64,000 nt of DNA from Plantibacter sp. Leaf314 (GTDB lineage Bacteria > Actinomycetota > Actinomycetes > Actinomycetales > Microbacteriaceae), in the NCBI RefSeq assembly GCF_001423185.1, contig NZ_LMOB01000001.1, forward strand, positions 248,001 to 312,000, in the 5' to 3' direction. The notes beneath the pieces were generated by a model that saw nothing but the letters and a program-made list of their open reading frames with translations, was not told the origin of the DNA and made no database searches. Positions 19,356-30,427 of this stretch are shown here, piece after piece. The translations under genes were made by a program, and so were the position numbers. Position 1 is the first letter of the stretch; every line of letters begins with the position of its first letter.

Positions 19356-22300
19356 GAGCGTGCAGCCCGATCGAGTGCGTACTCCTGCAGGGACCGGACC
19401 TCGAAGCCCCCGCCGAGTGCCTCGAAGGAGCCGACAGCGGCCGTCAGCTGCGCGATCGTCGTGAAGAGCGGCTTGTCCGCTGCGACGGCTGCCGCGCGGA
19501 TCTCGTAGCCGTCCGCGCGGGCGGATCGGCCACTCGGCGTGTTGATGACCATGTCGACCTCGTCTCGGTTGATCAGGTCGACGATCGAGTCGTCCTCCCC
19601 CGCTGCGGTGGTCTCGCTGTACTTGCGGACCGTCCGCGCGCTGATGCCGTTCCGGTTCAGGACCTCCGCCGTGCCGTCGGTGGCGAGGATGTCGAAGCCG
19701 AGCTGCTGCAGGCGGAGCACCGGCAGGATGATCGAGCGCTTGTCGCGGTCGGAGACCGAGACGAACACCGTGCCGCTCGAGGGCAGACCGCCGTAGGCCG
19801 CCTCCTGGCTCTTCGCGAAGGCGCGCGGGAAGTCCTTGTCGATGCCCATGACCTCACCGGTGGAGCGCATCTCCGGCCCGAGCACGCTGTCGACGATCTG
19901 GCCGTCCTTCGTTCGGAACCGCTTGAAGGGCAGCACGGCCTCTTTCACCGACACCGGGGAGTCGATCGGCACGCGCGACCCGTCGACCGGGGGCAGGAGC
20001 CCCGAGTCCTTGAGCTCGGCGACCGTGGCGCCCGTCATGATGAGGGACGCGGCCTTCGCCAGCGGGATGCCGAGCGCCTTCGAGACGAACGGCACGGTGC
20101 GGGACGCCCGTGGGTTGGCCTCGATGACGTAGAGGATGCCGGCGCCGATGGCGAACTGCACGTTGAGCAGGCCACGGACCCCGATCCCCTGGGCGATCGC
20201 GAGCGTTGCGGTACGGACCCGGTCGATCTCGGCACGGCCGAGGGAGACCGGCGGCAGGGTGCAGCTGGAGTCGCCCGAGTGGATCCCGGCCTCCTCGATG
20301 TGCTCCATGACACCGCCGATGTAGAGTTCCTCACCGTCGAACAGGGCGTCCACGTCGATCTCGATCGCGTCGTCGAGGAAGTGGTCGACGAGCAGCGGCT
20401 GCGCCGGGCCCACGATGCCCTGGTCCTCGATGCGCACGAAATAGTCCGTCAGCGAAGCGCTGTCGTAGATGATCTCCATGCCGCGACCGCCGAGGACGAA
20501 GCTCGGACGCACGAGGACCGGGTAGCCGATCTCCTCGGCGACCCGGAGGGCGCCCTCGATCTCGACGGCGGTGCCGTTCTTCGGTGCGACGAGCCCGGCG
20601 GCGTCGAGGATCTGCTGGAACTGTCCGCGCTCCTCGGCGAGGTCGATGGCGGTCGGCGTGGTGCCGAGGATCGGGACTCCGGCGGCTTCAAGCCCCTTCG
20701 CGAGGCCGAGTGCCGTCTGGCCGCCCAGCTGGACGACGACCCCGACGAGCTCGCCGGACTCGCTCTCCGCGTGGATGACCTCGAGCACGTCTTCGAGCGT
20801 GAGCGGCTCGAAGTACAGGCGGTCGCTCGTGTCGTAGTCCGTGGAGACCGTCTCGGGGTTGCAGTTGATCATGATGGTCTCGAAGCCGGCGGCCTGCAGC
20901 GCGAACGAGGCGTGCACACAGGAGTAGTCGAACTCGATCCCCTGACCGATCCGGTTCGGCCCGGAGCCGAGGATGACGACCTTGCGGCGGTCGCTCGCGA
21001 CCACCTCGGTCTCCGTGTCGTAGCTGGAGTAATGGTACGGCGTGAGGGCGGGGAACTCCCCGGCGCAGGTGTCGACCGTCTTGTAGACCGGACGCACGCC
21101 GAGGATGTGGCGGACCTCGCGCACCTCCTGCTCGCCGAAACCGCGGAGCTGACCGATCTGCGCGTCGGAGAAGCCGTGGTTCTTGGCGGTCCGGAGCACC
21201 TCGGTGTCCAGGCGTTCGGCCGCGGCGATCCAGTCGGCGACGTCGTTGATGAGGACGATCTGATCGATGAACCACGGGTCGATCTTGGTCGCCTCGAAGA
21301 CCTGCTCGGCGGTCGCACCCTTCCGGAGCGCCTGCTGGACCACGACGATACGGCCGTCGGTGGGCGTCTTCGAGATCTCGAGCAGCTCGTCGGCGCTGCG
21401 TGACTCCTCGCCCCAGTGGAAGCTGGAGCCGCGCTTCTCGAGCGAGCGGAGCGCCTTCTGGAGGGCCGTGGCGTAGTTGCGGCCGATGGCCATCGCCTCG
21501 CCCACCGACTTCATGGTGGTGGTCAGCGTCGGGTCCGCGGCCGGGAACTTCTCGAACGCGAACCGCGGGACCTTGACGACGACGTAGTCGAGCGTGGGCT
21601 CGAAGCTCGCCGGGGTGACCTTGGTGATGTCGTTCGGGATCTCGTCGAGACGGTAACCGATGGCCAGCTTCGCCGCGATCTTCGCGATCGGGAAGCCGGT
21701 CGCCTTCGAGGCGAGGGCGCTCGAGCGCGAGACGCGCGGGTTCATCTCGATGACGATGATGCGGCCGTCGGCCGGGTCGACGGCGAACTGGATGTTGCAA
21801 CCACCGGTGTCGACACCGACCGCGCGGATGATGTCGATGCCGATGTCGCGGAGCTTCTGGTACTCGCGGTCGGTCAGCGTCAGCGCGGGAGCCACCGTGA
21901 TCGAGTCTCCGGTGTGGACACCGACGGGGTCGACGTTCTCGATCGAGCAGACGACGACGGTGTTGTCCGCCGTGTCGCGCATGAGTTCGAGCTCGTACTC
22001 CTTCCAACCGAGGATCGACTCCTCGAGGAGCACCTCGGTGGTCGGGCTCTGGTGGAGGCCGTCGCCGACGATGCGACGGAGCTCAGCCTCGGTGTACGCG
22101 AAGCCCGAGCCGAGACCGCCCATGGTGAACGAGGGACGGACGACGAGCGGGTAGCCGAGGTCCTCGGCGTAGCCGACGGCCTCCTCGACCGTGTGGGCGA
22201 TGTAGGAGCGGGCCACGTCGGCGCCGGCGTCGAGGACGAGCTGCTTGAAGATCTGGCGGTCCTCGCCCTTGTTGATCGCCTCGAAGTTCGCTCCGATGAG

Positions 22301-22642
22301 CTCGACGTCGTACTTCTCGAGGATCCCGTGCTCGTGGAGCTGGATCGCCGCGTTCAGGGCCGTCTGGCCGCCGAGCGTCGGGAGGATGGCGTCGGGCTTC
22401 TCCTTCGCGATGATCGTCTCGATGACCTGCCACGTGATCGGCTCGACGTAGGTCGCGTCGGCGAAGTCGGGGTCGGTCATGATCGTCGCCGGGTTCGAGT
22501 TGACGAGGATGACGCGGACGCCCTCCTCTCGCAGGACTCGGCAGGCCTGGGTGCCCGAGTAGTCGAACTCCGCGGCCTGCCCGATGACGATCGGCCCGGA
22601 GCCGATGACGAGGACGCTGTTGATGTCGTCGCGCTTGGGCAC
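19352..22642 (-). CDS. carB: Carbamoyl-phosphate synthase large chain
   Basis: Makes carbamoyl phosphate from bicarbonate, ammonia (channelled from CarA) and two ATP, for pyrimidines and arginine. The 1,096 residues show the duplicated ATP-grasp halves: first half [21 protein letters not shown] and [10 protein letters not shown], second half [19 protein letters not shown] and LGGRGMEI. An oligomerisation segment lies between them and a C-terminal MGS-like allosteric domain ([12 protein letters not shown] onward) follows. The start is GTG 22642, sharing one base with the carA stop (TAGTG). The protein is full length. Confidence 0.98.
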   Translation of the reverse strand: MPKRDDINSVLVIGSGPIVIGQAAEFDYSGTQACRVLREEGVRVILVNSNPATIMTDPDFADATYVEPITWQVIETIIAKEKPDAILPTLGGQTALNAAIQLHEHGILEKYDVELIGANFEAINKGEDRQIFKQLVLDAGADVARSYIAHTVEEAVGYAEDLGYPLVVRPSFTMGGLGSGFAYTEAELRRIVGDGLHQSPTTEVLLEESILGWKEYELELMRDTADNTVVVCSIENVDPVGVHTGDSITVAPALTLTDREYQKLRDIGIDIIRAVGVDTGGCNIQFAVDPADGRIIVIEMNPRVSRSSALASKATGFPIAKIAAKLAIGYRLDEIPNDITKVTPASFEPTLDYVVVKVPRFAFEKFPAADPTLTTTMKSVGEAMAIGRNYATALQKALRSLEKRGSSFHWGEESRSADELLEISKTPTDGRIVVVQQALRKGATAEQVFEATKIDPWFIDQIVLINDVADWIAAAERLDTEVLRTAKNHGFSDAQIGQLRGFGEQEVREVRHILGVRPVYKTVDTCAGEFPALTPYHYSSYDTETEVVASDRRKVVILGSGPNRIGQGIEFDYSCVHASFALQAAGFETIMINCNPETVSTDYDTSDRLYFEPLTLEDVLEVIHAESESGELVGVVVQLGGQTALGLAKGLEAAGVPILGTTPTAIDLAEERGQFQQILDAAGLVAPKNGTAVEIEGALRVAEEIGYPVLVRPSFVLGGRGMEIIYDSASLTDYFVRIEDQGIVGPAQPLLVDHFLDDAIEIDVDALFDGEELYIGGVMEHIEEAGIHSGDSSCTLPPVSLGRAEIDRVRTATLAIAQGIGVRGLLNVQFAIGAGILYVIEANPRASRTVPFVSKALGIPLAKAASLIMTGATVAELKDSGLLPPVDGSRVPIDSPVSVKEAVLPFKRFRTKDGQIVDSVLGPEMRSTGEVMGIDKDFPRAFAKSQEAAYGGLPSSGTVFVSVSDRDKRSIILPVLRLQQLGFDILATDGTAEVLNRNGISARTVRKYSETTAAGEDDSIVDLINRDEVDMVINTPSGRSARADGYEIRAAAVAADKPLFTTIAQLTAAVGSFEALGGGFEVRSLQEYALDRAARS

Positions 22643-23808
22643 TAGTTGTTCTCCTTGGTGCTGGAAGTGGTGGCGTGGCCGGTCACGAGATCGCGGAACC
22701 GGTCGAACAGGTAGACCGCGTCGTGCGGACCGGAGGCGGACTCCGGGTGGTACTGGACCGAGAAGGCGGGGATGTCGATGCAGTTGATGCCCTCGACGAC
22801 CTCATCGTTCAGGCTGTAGTGGCTGACCTCGGCGAGGCCGAACCCGGCAGGCGTCTCATGACGGCCCTCGATGGGCAGGTCGACCGCGAACCCGTGGTTC
22901 TGCGAGGTGATCTCCACCCGGCCCGTCGCCTTGTCGAGGACCGGCTGGTTGATCCCACGGTGGCCGAAGGGCAGCTTGTAGGTGTCGAAGCCGAGCGCCC
23001 GGCCCAACAGCTGGTTGCCGAAGCAGATCCCGAAGTACGGCACGCCTGCCCGGAGCACGTCCTGCAGGAGCGCGACGTGCGCGTCGCTGGCGGCTGGGTC
23101 GCCGGGGCCGTTCGAGAAGAACAGGGCGGAGGGCTCGAGCGCGAGGACCTCGGCCGAGGTCACCGACTGCGGCAGCACCACGACGTCGAAGCCGCGGGCG
23201 GCGAGGTGGTTGAGCGTGGAGGTCTTGACGCCGAGGTCGAGGACCGCGACGGAACCGACACGCTCGCCCACCGCCTCGACGGTGTACTGCTCGGTGGTGG
23301 AGACCTGACCGGACAGGTTGAGACCGGCCATCTGCGCACCGGCGCGGACGAGACTGAGCTGCTCGGCGCCGGAGAGCTCGAAGTCCTCCCCGGAGAACAC
23401 GCCGCCGCGCATGGAGCCGGCGGAACGGATGTGTCGGGTCACCGCACGGGTGTCGATGCCGCTGATGCCCACGACACCGTCCTGGACGAGTTCGTCGTCG
23501 AGCGAGCGGTCCGCGCGGAAGTTGGAGACGACGCGGGAGGCGTCGCGCACCACGTACCCGGCGACCCAGACGCGGGCGGACTCCATGTCCTCGCGGTTGA
23601 CGCCGGTGTTGCCGATGTGCGGCGCCGTCATGAGGACGATCTGGCCGGCGTAGGACGGGTCGGTCAGGGTCTCCTGGTAGCCGGTCATGCCGGTGGCGAA
23701 GACGACCTCGCCGAGCGTGCGGCCGGTGGCACCGTAGGCGTGCCCGACGTAGCGGTTGCCGTCCTCGAGGACGAGTACCGCTGGACTGGGTGGGGTGAAG
23801 GAGGTCAT
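22642..23808 (-). CDS. carA: Carbamoyl-phosphate synthase small chain
   Basis: Glutamine amidotransferase subunit that supplies ammonia to CarB. The 388 residues have the N-terminal domain starting [18 protein letters not shown] and a class I glutaminase domain with nucleophile Cys in [11 protein letters not shown] and His-Glu in [13 protein letters not shown] place the start at ATG 23808 ([12 protein letters not shown]), overlapping the stop of the PH-like gene by four bases; the open frame upstream is that gene in another phase. Confidence 0.97.
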   Translation of the reverse strand: MTSFTPPSPAVLVLEDGNRYVGHAYGATGRTLGEVVFATGMTGYQETLTDPSYAGQIVLMTAPHIGNTGVNREDMESARVWVAGYVVRDASRVVSNFRADRSLDDELVQDGVVGISGIDTRAVTRHIRSAGSMRGGVFSGEDFELSGAEQLSLVRAGAQMAGLNLSGQVSTTEQYTVEAVGERVGSVAVLDLGVKTSTLNHLAARGFDVVVLPQSVTSAEVLALEPSALFFSNGPGDPAASDAHVALLQDVLRAGVPYFGICFGNQLLGRALGFDTYKLPFGHRGINQPVLDKATGRVEITSQNHGFAVDLPIEGRHETPAGFGLAEVSHYSLNDEVVEGINCIDIPAFSVQYHPESASGPHDAVYLFDRFRDLVTGHATTSSTKENN

Positions 23809-24398
23809 GGTCGAGCCCTCTCGTGAGGCGGTGGGGTGCGGTCGTCGGTCGAGGAGGCCTCGCCGACGGTGTCTGGGGTGCCGGTCGGCCGGAGTCCGGC
23901 GTCCGCGGCGGGGATGATGCTCGTGACGGCGTCGATGATGCGGGCGCGGTCGGCCTGCTCGAGGACGCGGAAGGTGCTGTCGGCGATCACCGACGGGACG
24001 GGGCGCCAGCTCAGACGGAGGAGCCCGCCCGGCTCGACGACCCGGTCGATCGTGAGGTTGGTCTGGTCGATCCCGACGATGCTCGTCGCCGGGATGAACG
24101 TCGGCCGCTCCCCGGGGACGTCGACGACGACACCGGCTGCTCCGAGCTCGAGCGTCACCCGCGAGCGATAGCGCAGACCTTCGAGGGCCAGGCGCTCCAG
24201 CGGCTGGTCGTGCTTCGACGTCGCGACGTAGAGGACCTCGACCGTCAGGGACGGGACGGGACGGGGGTCGGGGAGCTCGGGGAGCGGTCCGATCCGGGCG
24301 TCGCGCGAGACCCGACGCCGCCAGGCGAGCGCCATGAGGGCGAGGACGCCGAGGAGGAAGACGGCGACGAGGAGCGCGGCGAGGATGCGCCCGTCCAT
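23805..24398 (-). CDS. Membrane-anchored PH-like domain protein in the pyr operon
   Basis: A 197-residue protein of unknown function. It has one N-terminal membrane helix (about residues 5-26), a basic stop-transfer RRRVSRD, then a beta-rich domain ([16 protein letters not shown] to about residue 165) resembling the PH-like domain protein found between pyrC and carA in many actinobacteria. The final 30 residues are polar and probably disordered. It overlaps pyrC and carA by ATGA at both ends, so it is made together with pyrimidine enzymes. No catalytic motif is evident. Confidence 0.85.
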   Translation of the reverse strand: MDGRILAALLVAVFLLGVLALMALAWRRRVSRDARIGPLPELPDPRPVPSLTVEVLYVATSKHDQPLERLALEGLRYRSRVTLELGAAGVVVDVPGERPTFIPATSIVGIDQTNLTIDRVVEPGGLLRLSWRPVPSVIADSTFRVLEQADRARIIDAVTSIIPAADAGLRPTGTPDTVGEASSTDDRTPPPHERARP

Positions 24399-25765
24399 CA
24401 GTGCTCGACCTCCGCGGAGCGCGCGGCGCGTCGTGCGGCGGCCGCGACCTGCTCCGCCGGCAGCACGGCGCCATCCAGGACGGTCGCGTAGCCCCGGTGG
24501 AAGGTCGCGATGACCCGGCCGGGCAGCTCCAGGCCGAGGTAGGGCGAGTTCACGCCCTTGCCGGCGAGGTCGACCGTGCCGAACGGCCGGCTGGCCGCGG
24601 TGTCGTACAGTACGAGTTCCGCGGGCGCGCCCACCTCGAGCGGGGACCCCTGACCGGTGATCCGCCCGATCCTCGCGGGCGTCGCCGACAGCACCCGGGC
24701 GACGTCGTTCCAGTCGAGCAGCCCGGTCGCCACCATCGACGCGTGCACGACGGAGAGGGCGGACTCCAGCCCCACCATGCCGTTCGCCGCGGCGTCCCAC
24801 TCGCAGTCCTTCGCTTCGACCGGGTGGGGTGCGTGGTCCGTCGCGACGATGTCGATCGTGCCGTCCGCGAGGGCCTCGCGCAGCGCTTGGACGTCCTCAG
24901 CCCGACGCAGCGGCGGGTTCACCTTGTACCGGGCGTCGTAGCTCGCCACGGACTCCTCGGTGAGCAGCAGGTGGTGCGGAGTGACTTCGGCGGTGACCGG
25001 GATGCCGCGGGCCTTGGCCCATCGGATGACGTCGACGGAGCCGGCCGTCGAGACGTGACAGATGTGCAGGCGGGAACCGACGTGCTCGGCGAGGAGCACA
25101 TCCCGCGCGATGATCGACTCCTCGGCGACCGCCGGCCAGCCCGTGAGACCGAGTTCACCCGAGAGGGCGCCCTCGTTCATCTGTGCGCCGACGGTGAGCC
25201 GCGGTTCCTGCGCATGCTGCGCGATGACGCCGTCGAAGGCCTTCACGTACTCCAGCGCACGACGCATGAGCAGCGGGTCGGAGACACACAGGCCGTCGTC
25301 CGAGAAGACGCGGACCTTGGCACGCGAGGAGGCCATCGCGCCGAGTTCGGCGAGCCGCTCCCCCGCGAGTCCGACCGTCACAGCGCCGATCGGCTGCACG
25401 GTGGCGTAGCCGGCGCGTTCACCGAGCGACTGCTCCTGCTCGACGACCCCGGCCGTGTCGGCGACCGGCGAGGTGTTGGCCATCGCGAACACCGCGGTGA
25501 AGCCACCGGCCGCCGCGGCACGCGTCCCGGTGAGAACCGTCTCGCTCTGCTCGAAGCCGGGCTCGCGGAGATGCGTGTGGAGGTCGACGAGTCCCGGCAG
25601 GGCCAGCAGGCCGTCCGCGTCGACGACGGTGGCTCCCGAGGCGCTCAGGCCGGAGCCGAGTTCCGCGATCCGTCCCTCCCGGAGGAGGAGGTCGGTGCGT
25701 GATCCGTCGGCGAGGGTCGCTCCGGTGATCAGCGTGACGTCGGGGTTCGATACGGGCTCAGACAC
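24398..25765 (-). CDS. pyrC: Dihydroorotase
   Basis: Cyclises carbamoyl-aspartate to dihydroorotate. The 455-residue amidohydrolase has the metal motif [10 protein letters not shown], downstream histidines in [10 protein letters not shown] and the aspartate in VATDHAPHP. The start is GTG 25765, with GAGAGGA upstream, overlapping the pyrB stop by 8 bases. Its end overlaps the PH-like gene by one base of the ATGA kind. It is a class I dihydroorotase by length and motifs. Confidence 0.97.
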   Translation of the reverse strand: MSEPVSNPDVTLITGATLADGSRTDLLLREGRIAELGSGLSASGATVVDADGLLALPGLVDLHTHLREPGFEQSETVLTGTRAAAAGGFTAVFAMANTSPVADTAGVVEQEQSLGERAGYATVQPIGAVTVGLAGERLAELGAMASSRAKVRVFSDDGLCVSDPLLMRRALEYVKAFDGVIAQHAQEPRLTVGAQMNEGALSGELGLTGWPAVAEESIIARDVLLAEHVGSRLHICHVSTAGSVDVIRWAKARGIPVTAEVTPHHLLLTEESVASYDARYKVNPPLRRAEDVQALREALADGTIDIVATDHAPHPVEAKDCEWDAAANGMVGLESALSVVHASMVATGLLDWNDVARVLSATPARIGRITGQGSPLEVGAPAELVLYDTAASRPFGTVDLAGKGVNSPYLGLELPGRVIATFHRGYATVLDGAVLPAEQVAAAARRAARSAEVEH

Positions 25766-26717
25766 GGGTGGATTCCTCTCGATCGCCGGACAGCAGCAGG
25801 TACAGCGCGGCCATCCGGACCGACACCCCGTTGGCGACCTGTTCGAGGACGGTCGACTGGGGCGAGTCGGCTGCCCCGGACGAGATCTCCAGTCCGCGGT
25901 TCATCGGTCCGGGGTGCATGACAATGCTAGCCGGGTCGAGCCGCGCGAGCCGTTCGTCGTCGAGCCCCCAGCGTCTGGAATACTCCCGGCTGTTCGGGAA
26001 AAAGGCGGCCTGCATGCGTTCGGACTGGATCCGGAGCATCATCAGGACGTCGGGACGCTGGGCGATGGCGTCGTCCAGGTCGTAGCGGACGGTCGCCGGC
26101 CACGGGCCGAGGTCCACCGGGAGCAGTGTCGGCGGGGCGACGAGGGTGACCTCGGCGCCGAGGGTGTCCAGCAACCAGACGTTCGAGCGGGCGACCCGCG
26201 AGTGGAGGATGTCGCCGACGATCGTCACCGCGACGCCGTCGAGCGCACGGCCGCGTGACCCGCCACCGTGGATGCGCTTGCGCATCGTGAACGCGTCCAG
26301 CAGGGCCTGCGTCGGGTGCTCGTGCGTCCCGTCTCCCGCGTTGAGGATGCCGGCGTCGATCCACCCGCTGTCCGCGAGGGTCTGCGGAGCCCCTGAGGCG
26401 GAGTGCCGGATCACGACGGCGTCGGCGTGCATGGCGGCGAGGGTCTGCGCGGTGTCCTTGAGACTCTCGCCCTTCGAGACGCTCGATCCCTTGGCGCTGA
26501 AGGTGATCACATCGGCCGACAACCGCTTCGCAGCCGCCTCGAAGGAGATCCTCGTGCGGGTCGAATCCTCGAAGAACAGGTTGACGACCGTCTTGCCGCG
26601 GAGGGTCGGCAGCTTCTTGACCTCGCGCGACTGCGTGTCGGCCATGTCCTCGGCGACGTCGAGGATCTCGATCGCCTCGTCGCGCGTCAGCGTCTTCGTC
26701 GACAGCAGGTGCCTCAC
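25758..26717 (-). CDS. pyrB: Aspartate carbamoyltransferase catalytic chain
   Basis: Condenses carbamoyl phosphate with aspartate. The 319 residues contain the carbamoyl-phosphate loop [27 protein letters not shown] and MHPGPMNRG. No pyrI regulatory chain is present nearby. The start is GTG 26717, overlapping the pyrR stop by four bases (GTGA). Confidence 0.98.
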   Translation of the reverse strand: MRHLLSTKTLTRDEAIEILDVAEDMADTQSREVKKLPTLRGKTVVNLFFEDSTRTRISFEAAAKRLSADVITFSAKGSSVSKGESLKDTAQTLAAMHADAVVIRHSASGAPQTLADSGWIDAGILNAGDGTHEHPTQALLDAFTMRKRIHGGGSRGRALDGVAVTIVGDILHSRVARSNVWLLDTLGAEVTLVAPPTLLPVDLGPWPATVRYDLDDAIAQRPDVLMMLRIQSERMQAAFFPNSREYSRRWGLDDERLARLDPASIVMHPGPMNRGLEISSGAADSPQSTVLEQVANGVSVRMAALYLLLSGDREESTRV

Positions 26718-27253
26718 TCGCCACTCCCCTCGATCGTGACCGCGTCGACCCCGTCGAATTCGGTGAGCCTGACGTAGATGCGCTCCGCCTGCGACGACGG
26801 CAGGTTCTTGCCGACGAAGTCGGGTCGGATCGGGAGCTCGCGGTGGCCGCGGTCGACGAGGGCGGCGAGCCGCACGACGCGTGGGCGGCCGAGATCCGTC
26901 AGGGCGTCCAGAGCGGCGCGGATCGTGCGCCCCGAGTACAAGACGTCGTCGACGAGGACGACCGTGCGGCCGTCGATGCCCTCCGGTGGGAGCGTCGTCG
27001 GCTGTGGTGCACGGGTCGGGTGCTTCGCCAGGTCGTCGCGGTACATCGTGACGTCGAGGGCACCAGACCGGATGGTCGCGCCGGAGATGGCGGAGATCGA
27101 GGCGGCGATCCGTGTCGCGAGGATGACCCCGCGGGTGGGGATGCCGAGGATGACGAGGTCGTCAGCTCCGCGGTTGGACTCGAGGATCTCGTGGGAGATC
27201 CGAGTCAACGCCCGCGTGATGTCAGCTTCGTGCAGCACGGTACGTGCGCTCAT
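26714..27253 (-). CDS. pyrR: Bifunctional pyr operon regulator / uracil phosphoribosyltransferase
   Basis: RNA-binding regulator of the pyr operon that also has uracil phosphoribosyltransferase activity. The 179 residues contain the PRPP-binding motif [28 protein letters not shown] and DVTMYRDDL. It is the first gene of pyrR-pyrB-pyrC-(PH-like)-carA-carB-pyrF. The ATG follows AGAAGGGAG. A PyrR-type RNA motif lies 18 bases upstream of the ATG, see 27271. Confidence 0.97.
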   Translation of the reverse strand: MSARTVLHEADITRALTRISHEILESNRGADDLVILGIPTRGVILATRIAASISAISGATIRSGALDVTMYRDDLAKHPTRAPQPTTLPPEGIDGRTVVLVDDVLYSGRTIRAALDALTDLGRPRVVRLAALVDRGHRELPIRPDFVGKNLPSSQAERIYVRLTEFDGVDAVTIEGSGE

Positions 27254-27270
27254 CGCCGACTCCCTTCTCC

Positions 27271-27282
27271 GCCTCTCTGGAC
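27271..27282 (-). promoter_or_regulatory. pyrR: Predicted PyrR-binding site in the pyrR leader
   Basis: The minus-strand leader reads GTCCAGAGAGGC here, matching the PyrR RNA consensus ARUCCNGNGAGGYU at all but its end positions. It is just upstream of the AGAAGGGAG ribosome binding site. The whole leader between the VOC stop and the pyrR ATG is only about 75 bases, too short for a classic terminator/antiterminator pair. This favours translational repression by PyrR with UMP/UTP, as reported for mycobacteria. A candidate -10 box TAGGCT lies at 27313-27318. Confidence 0.65.
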
Positions 27283-27327
27283 GGTCTTAAAGGTTGTCTT
27301 GGTCAACACCCGAGCCTAGCAGCCGGA

Positions 27328-27744
27328 TCAGGCCTCGTAGAGCTCCAACGGGAGACCGTCGGGATCGAAGAAGAACAGCATCTTCCGGGAGGTGTGCGGG
27401 TCGATCCGGACGTCTTCGACCCGGACGCCCAGCTCGACCAGACGGGCGTGGCCGGCGTCGACGTCGTCGACCGCGAACGCCAGGTGCCGGAGACCGAGCG
27501 CTTCGGGCCCTGATGCACGCGCCGGCGGGTCCGGGAAGGAGAACAGCTCGATGAGGTACTCGCCGTTCAGGGCGAGGTCGCCCATCCAGGAGTCGCGCTC
27601 CGCACGGTACACCTCGGTGATCAGCTCGCAGCCGAGCACCGAGGTGTAGAAGCGCTTCGACCGCTCGTAGTCGCTGGCGATGATCGCGATGTGGTGCACG
27701 CGCTTCAGCGGCAGGGCCGGGCCGGTCTCGTCGCCCATGGTCAT
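27328..27744 (-). CDS. VOC (glyoxalase/dioxygenase) family protein
   Basis: A 138-residue protein with two beta-alpha-beta-beta-beta units: VHHIAIIASDYERSKRFYTSVLG (His metal ligand candidate) and LRHLAFAVDDVDAGHARL, ending in FFFDPDGLPLELYE (Glu ligand candidate). It resembles the GloA2/SMU.1112c-like VOC group. The substrate cannot be told from sequence. ATG 27744 overlaps the nusB stop by four bases (an alternative ATG lies at 27738). It sits at the end of the efp-nusB string, 75 bases before pyrR. Confidence 0.88.
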   Translation of the reverse strand: MTMGDETGPALPLKRVHHIAIIASDYERSKRFYTSVLGCELITEVYRAERDSWMGDLALNGEYLIELFSFPDPPARASGPEALGLRHLAFAVDDVDAGHARLVELGVRVEDVRIDPHTSRKMLFFFDPDGLPLELYEA

Positions 27745-28157
27745 CGCGGGTTGATCTGCGAGATCTTGCCGAGGAGCCCGTTGATGAACCCCGCCGAGTC
27801 GTCGGTCGACAGCGTCTTGGCCGCCTCGACCGCCTCGTCGATGGCGACGCCGTGCGGCACCTCGTCGTTGAACAGGATCTCCCAGATGGCGATCCGGAGG
27901 ATGGCGCGGTCGACCGTCGGCATCCGCGCGAGGGTCCAGCCCTGGGCGTACGTCTCGATCTGCTCGTCGATCTCCTCGGCGTGGTCGCCGACGCCGTCGA
28001 CGATCTCACGGGCGTACAGCCAGGAGGCCTGGCGGTCGGGTTCGCTGACCGCACGTGCTGCCTCAGCCGAGAGGACCTCGGCGAGGGTCTGCTGACGGAC
28101 GTCGGCCTGGTACAGCAGATCGAGGGCGCGTTTCCGCGCCTTGGTCCGAGCGCTCAC
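27741..28157 (-). CDS. nusB: Transcription antitermination protein NusB
   Basis: Binds boxA RNA with S10 and promotes rRNA antitermination. The 138-residue all-helical protein begins [22 protein letters not shown] and has [21 protein letters not shown] and [11 protein letters not shown], typical NusB features. Its ATG overlaps the efp stop by four bases. Confidence 0.96.
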   Translation of the reverse strand: MSARTKARKRALDLLYQADVRQQTLAEVLSAEAARAVSEPDRQASWLYAREIVDGVGDHAEEIDEQIETYAQGWTLARMPTVDRAILRIAIWEILFNDEVPHGVAIDEAVEAAKTLSTDDSAGFINGLLGKISQINPR

Positions 28158-28717
28158 TCGTTGACGCGACCGAGGTAGTCACCGGTGCGGGTGTCGACCT
28201 TGACCTTGGTGCCGGTCTCGAGGAAGAGCGGGACCTGGATCTCGTAGCCGGTCTCGACGGTCGCCGGCTTCGTGCCACCGGTCGAGCGGTCGCCCTGGAG
28301 GCCGGGTTCCGTGTAGGTGACCTCGAGGATGACCGAGGCGGGGAGCTCGACGTAGAGCGGGTTGCCGTTGTTGAGGGCGACCGTGACGTCCTGGTTCTCC
28401 AGGAGGAAGTTCTTGGTGTCGCCCACGACGACGGCCGGGATCGTGATCTGGTCGTAGTCGCTCTTGTCCATGAACACGAAGGAGTCGCCGTCCGCGTACA
28501 GGTAGGTGAAGTCGCGACGGTCCACGTTCTCGACGTCGATCTTCGTGCCCGCGTTGTACGTCTTGTCGACGACCTTGCCGGTCATGATGTTCTTCATCTT
28601 GGTGCGGACGAACGCGCCACCCTTGCCCGGCTTGACGTGCTGGAACTCGATCACCGTCCAGAGCTGCCCGTCGATGTTCAGGACGATGCCGTTCTTGATG
28701 TCAGCGGTAGAAGCCAT
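28154..28717 (-). CDS. efp: Elongation factor P
   Basis: Rescues ribosomes stalled at proline stretches. The 187 residues contain three beta-barrel domains; the tip loop of domain I reads [12 protein letters not shown], with a lysine at the modifiable position, and domain III has [19 protein letters not shown] place the start at ATG 28717 ([10 protein letters not shown]); the frame upstream is untranslated leader. A well-placed promoter lies 55 bases upstream, so efp begins the efp-nusB-VOC unit. Confidence 0.97.
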   Translation of the reverse strand: MASTADIKNGIVLNIDGQLWTVIEFQHVKPGKGGAFVRTKMKNIMTGKVVDKTYNAGTKIDVENVDRRDFTYLYADGDSFVFMDKSDYDQITIPAVVVGDTKNFLLENQDVTVALNNGNPLYVELPASVILEVTYTEPGLQGDRSTGGTKPATVETGYEIQVPLFLETGTKVKVDTRTGDYLGRVNE

Positions 28718-28771
28718 GCGCGAGAATGTCCGTTCGTGGAAAGTGTGCGGCCGGATACGACCCAACGAACG

Positions 28772-28801
28772 AGTGTAACCGCTGGGAGGACCGCTGACCA
28801 A
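28772..28801 (-). promoter_or_regulatory. efp: Sigma-70-type promoter for efp
   Basis: Minus-strand TTGGTC (28796-28801), 18-base spacer, TACACT (28772-28777). The expected transcription start gives a leader of about 48 bases before the efp ATG. Confidence 0.6.
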
Positions 28802-28833
28802 CGCGGCCGTGGCGTTCCGGGTCGTGTCGGTCG

Positions 28834-29277
28834 TCAGGCGGTGGTCCGCCGCACGACGAGGTCGAGTGCGAGACGGTAGGAGTCGAAACCGAATCCGGCG
28901 ATGACCCCGGTCGCGACCGCCGAGATGACGCTCGTGTGTCGGAACGTCTCCCGGGTGTGCGGATTCGACAGGTGCACCTCGACGAGGATGAGACCCGCTT
29001 TGGTGACCATGGCCGCGGCATCCCGGAGGCCGTAGCTGTAATGCGTGAACGCTGCGGGATTCAGGATCACCGGTGTCCGTGCATCCACAGCCTCGTGGAG
29101 CCAGCCGATGAGTTCGCCCTCGTCGTCCGTCTGGCGGAGGTCGATCCGTGTCCCGGTACCCGCCTCTCCCTCGAGCAGCGTGCGCAGTGCATCGAGGTCG
29201 GCCGAGCCGTAGACGTCGGGTTCGCGGCTGCCGAGGCGTCCGAGGTTCGGTCCGTTGAGGACGAGCACGGTGGTCAT
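28834..29277 (-). CDS. aroQ: 3-dehydroquinate dehydratase, type II
   Basis: Dehydrates 3-dehydroquinate in the shikimate pathway. The 147-residue dodecameric-type enzyme has [21 protein letters not shown] with the catalytic tyrosine, [15 protein letters not shown] and [11 protein letters not shown] with the catalytic histidine. ATG 29277 is chosen because [12 protein letters not shown] is the conserved start. It is downstream of aroB with a gap of 52 bases and ends before the efp promoter. Confidence 0.97.
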   Translation of the reverse strand: MTTVLVLNGPNLGRLGSREPDVYGSADLDALRTLLEGEAGTGTRIDLRQTDDEGELIGWLHEAVDARTPVILNPAAFTHYSYGLRDAAAMVTKAGLILVEVHLSNPHTRETFRHTSVISAVATGVIAGFGFDSYRLALDLVVRRTTA

Positions 29278-29329
29278 GTGTCGAGGGTATCCGTTCCGGA
29301 CGAGCGCTCGCGGCGCGCGTTGGCGTCGA

Positions 29330-30427
29330 TCAGGAGCCGATCTCCTGGTAGGCGGCGAACAGCAGCGAGGTCTCGGGGCCCTGCAGGACGGTCGGCTTGG
29401 CCAGGTCGTCGAGCACGATGAACCGCAACATCGACCCACGGGTCTTCTTGTCGCGCTGCATGGTGGCGAGGAGGGTGTTCCAGCGACCGACGGGATATGC
29501 GGTCGGCAGGCTGAGCGACTCCAGGACACGGCGGTGGCGGTCGACGACCTCGTCAGACAACCGACCCGCGAGACGGGACAGCTCCGCGACGTACATCATG
29601 CCGATGGCGACGGCGGCGCCGTGCCGCCACTGGTAGCGCTCGGCGTGCTCGATCGCGTGACCCAGGGTGTGGCCGTAGTTGAGGATCTCGCGGAGCCCCT
29701 GTTCGGTGAAGTCCTCGCTGACGACGTCGGCCTTCATCCGGATGGCGAGCTCGATGCATCGGCGGAAGGCCGGGGTCGTCGGATCGGTGGCCGCGTCGAC
29801 GTCCGCCTCGATGAGGTCGAGGATCTCGGGGTAGCGGATGAACCCGGCCTTCGCGACCTCCGCGAAGCCCGCGAGGATCTCGTTCTTCGGCAGTGTGTCG
29901 AGGGTGTCGAGGTCCGCGATCACGGCAGCGGGTGCGTAGAAGGCGCCGACGAGGTTCTTGCCCTCGGCGGTGTTGATGCCCGTCTTCCCGCCGACCGCCG
30001 CATCGACCATGCCGAGGACCGTCGTCGGGAGCTGCACGAGTCGGACGCCGCGCAGCCAGGTGGCCGCCACGAAGCCGGCGAGGTCGGTGACCGCGCCACC
30101 GCCGAAACCGATGACCGCGTCGGATCGCGTGAAATCGGCCTGCCCAAGCACGCCCCAACAGAACGCGGCGACCTCGACGCGCTTGCCGGCTTCGGCGTCG
30201 GGCACCTCGGCAAGGAGCACCTGGTAGCGGTCGCTGAGGGACTCGCGCAGCTTCGAGGCCTTCTCCCCCAGTGTCGACGGGTGCACGATGAGGACCCGCT
30301 GCACGCCCGTGCCCAGTGCGTCGACGATCGTGTCCTCGAGCCCGCGACCGATCGTGATCGAGTACGGTGCGGAGCCCGTGACCTCGATGACGGTGCGCTC
30401 GGGCGAGGTGGTCGGTTCGGTGCTCAT
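29330..30427 (-). CDS. aroB: 3-dehydroquinate synthase
   Basis: Converts DAHP to 3-dehydroquinate using NAD and a divalent metal. The 365 residues contain the nucleotide-binding GFGGGAVTDLAGFVA, QLPTTVLGMVDAAVGGKTGIN, the zinc-ligand region REILNYGHTLGHAIEH and WRHGAAVAIGM. Its ATG overlaps the aroK stop by four bases. Confidence 0.98.
   Translation of the reverse strand: MSTEPTTSPERTVIEVTGSAPYSITIGRGLEDTIVDALGTGVQRVLIVHPSTLGEKASKLRESLSDRYQVLLAEVPDAEAGKRVEVAAFCWGVLGQADFTRSDAVIGFGGGAVTDLAGFVAATWLRGVRLVQLPTTVLGMVDAAVGGKTGINTAEGKNLVGAFYAPAAVIADLDTLDTLPKNEILAGFAEVAKAGFIRYPEILDLIEADVDAATDPTTPAFRRCIELAIRMKADVVSEDFTEQGLREILNYGHTLGHAIEHAERYQWRHGAAVAIGMMYVAELSRLAGRLSDEVVDRHRRVLESLSLPTAYPVGRWNTLLATMQRDKKTRGSMLRFIVLDDLAKPTVLQGPETSLLFAAYQEIGS

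Noticed and set aside
19100..21403. Long plus-strand open frame (767 codons) opposite carB
   Set aside because: It is the mirror of the carB codon pattern in high-GC DNA; the translation is low complexity, rich in Asp, Arg, Val and Glu, with no family motif.
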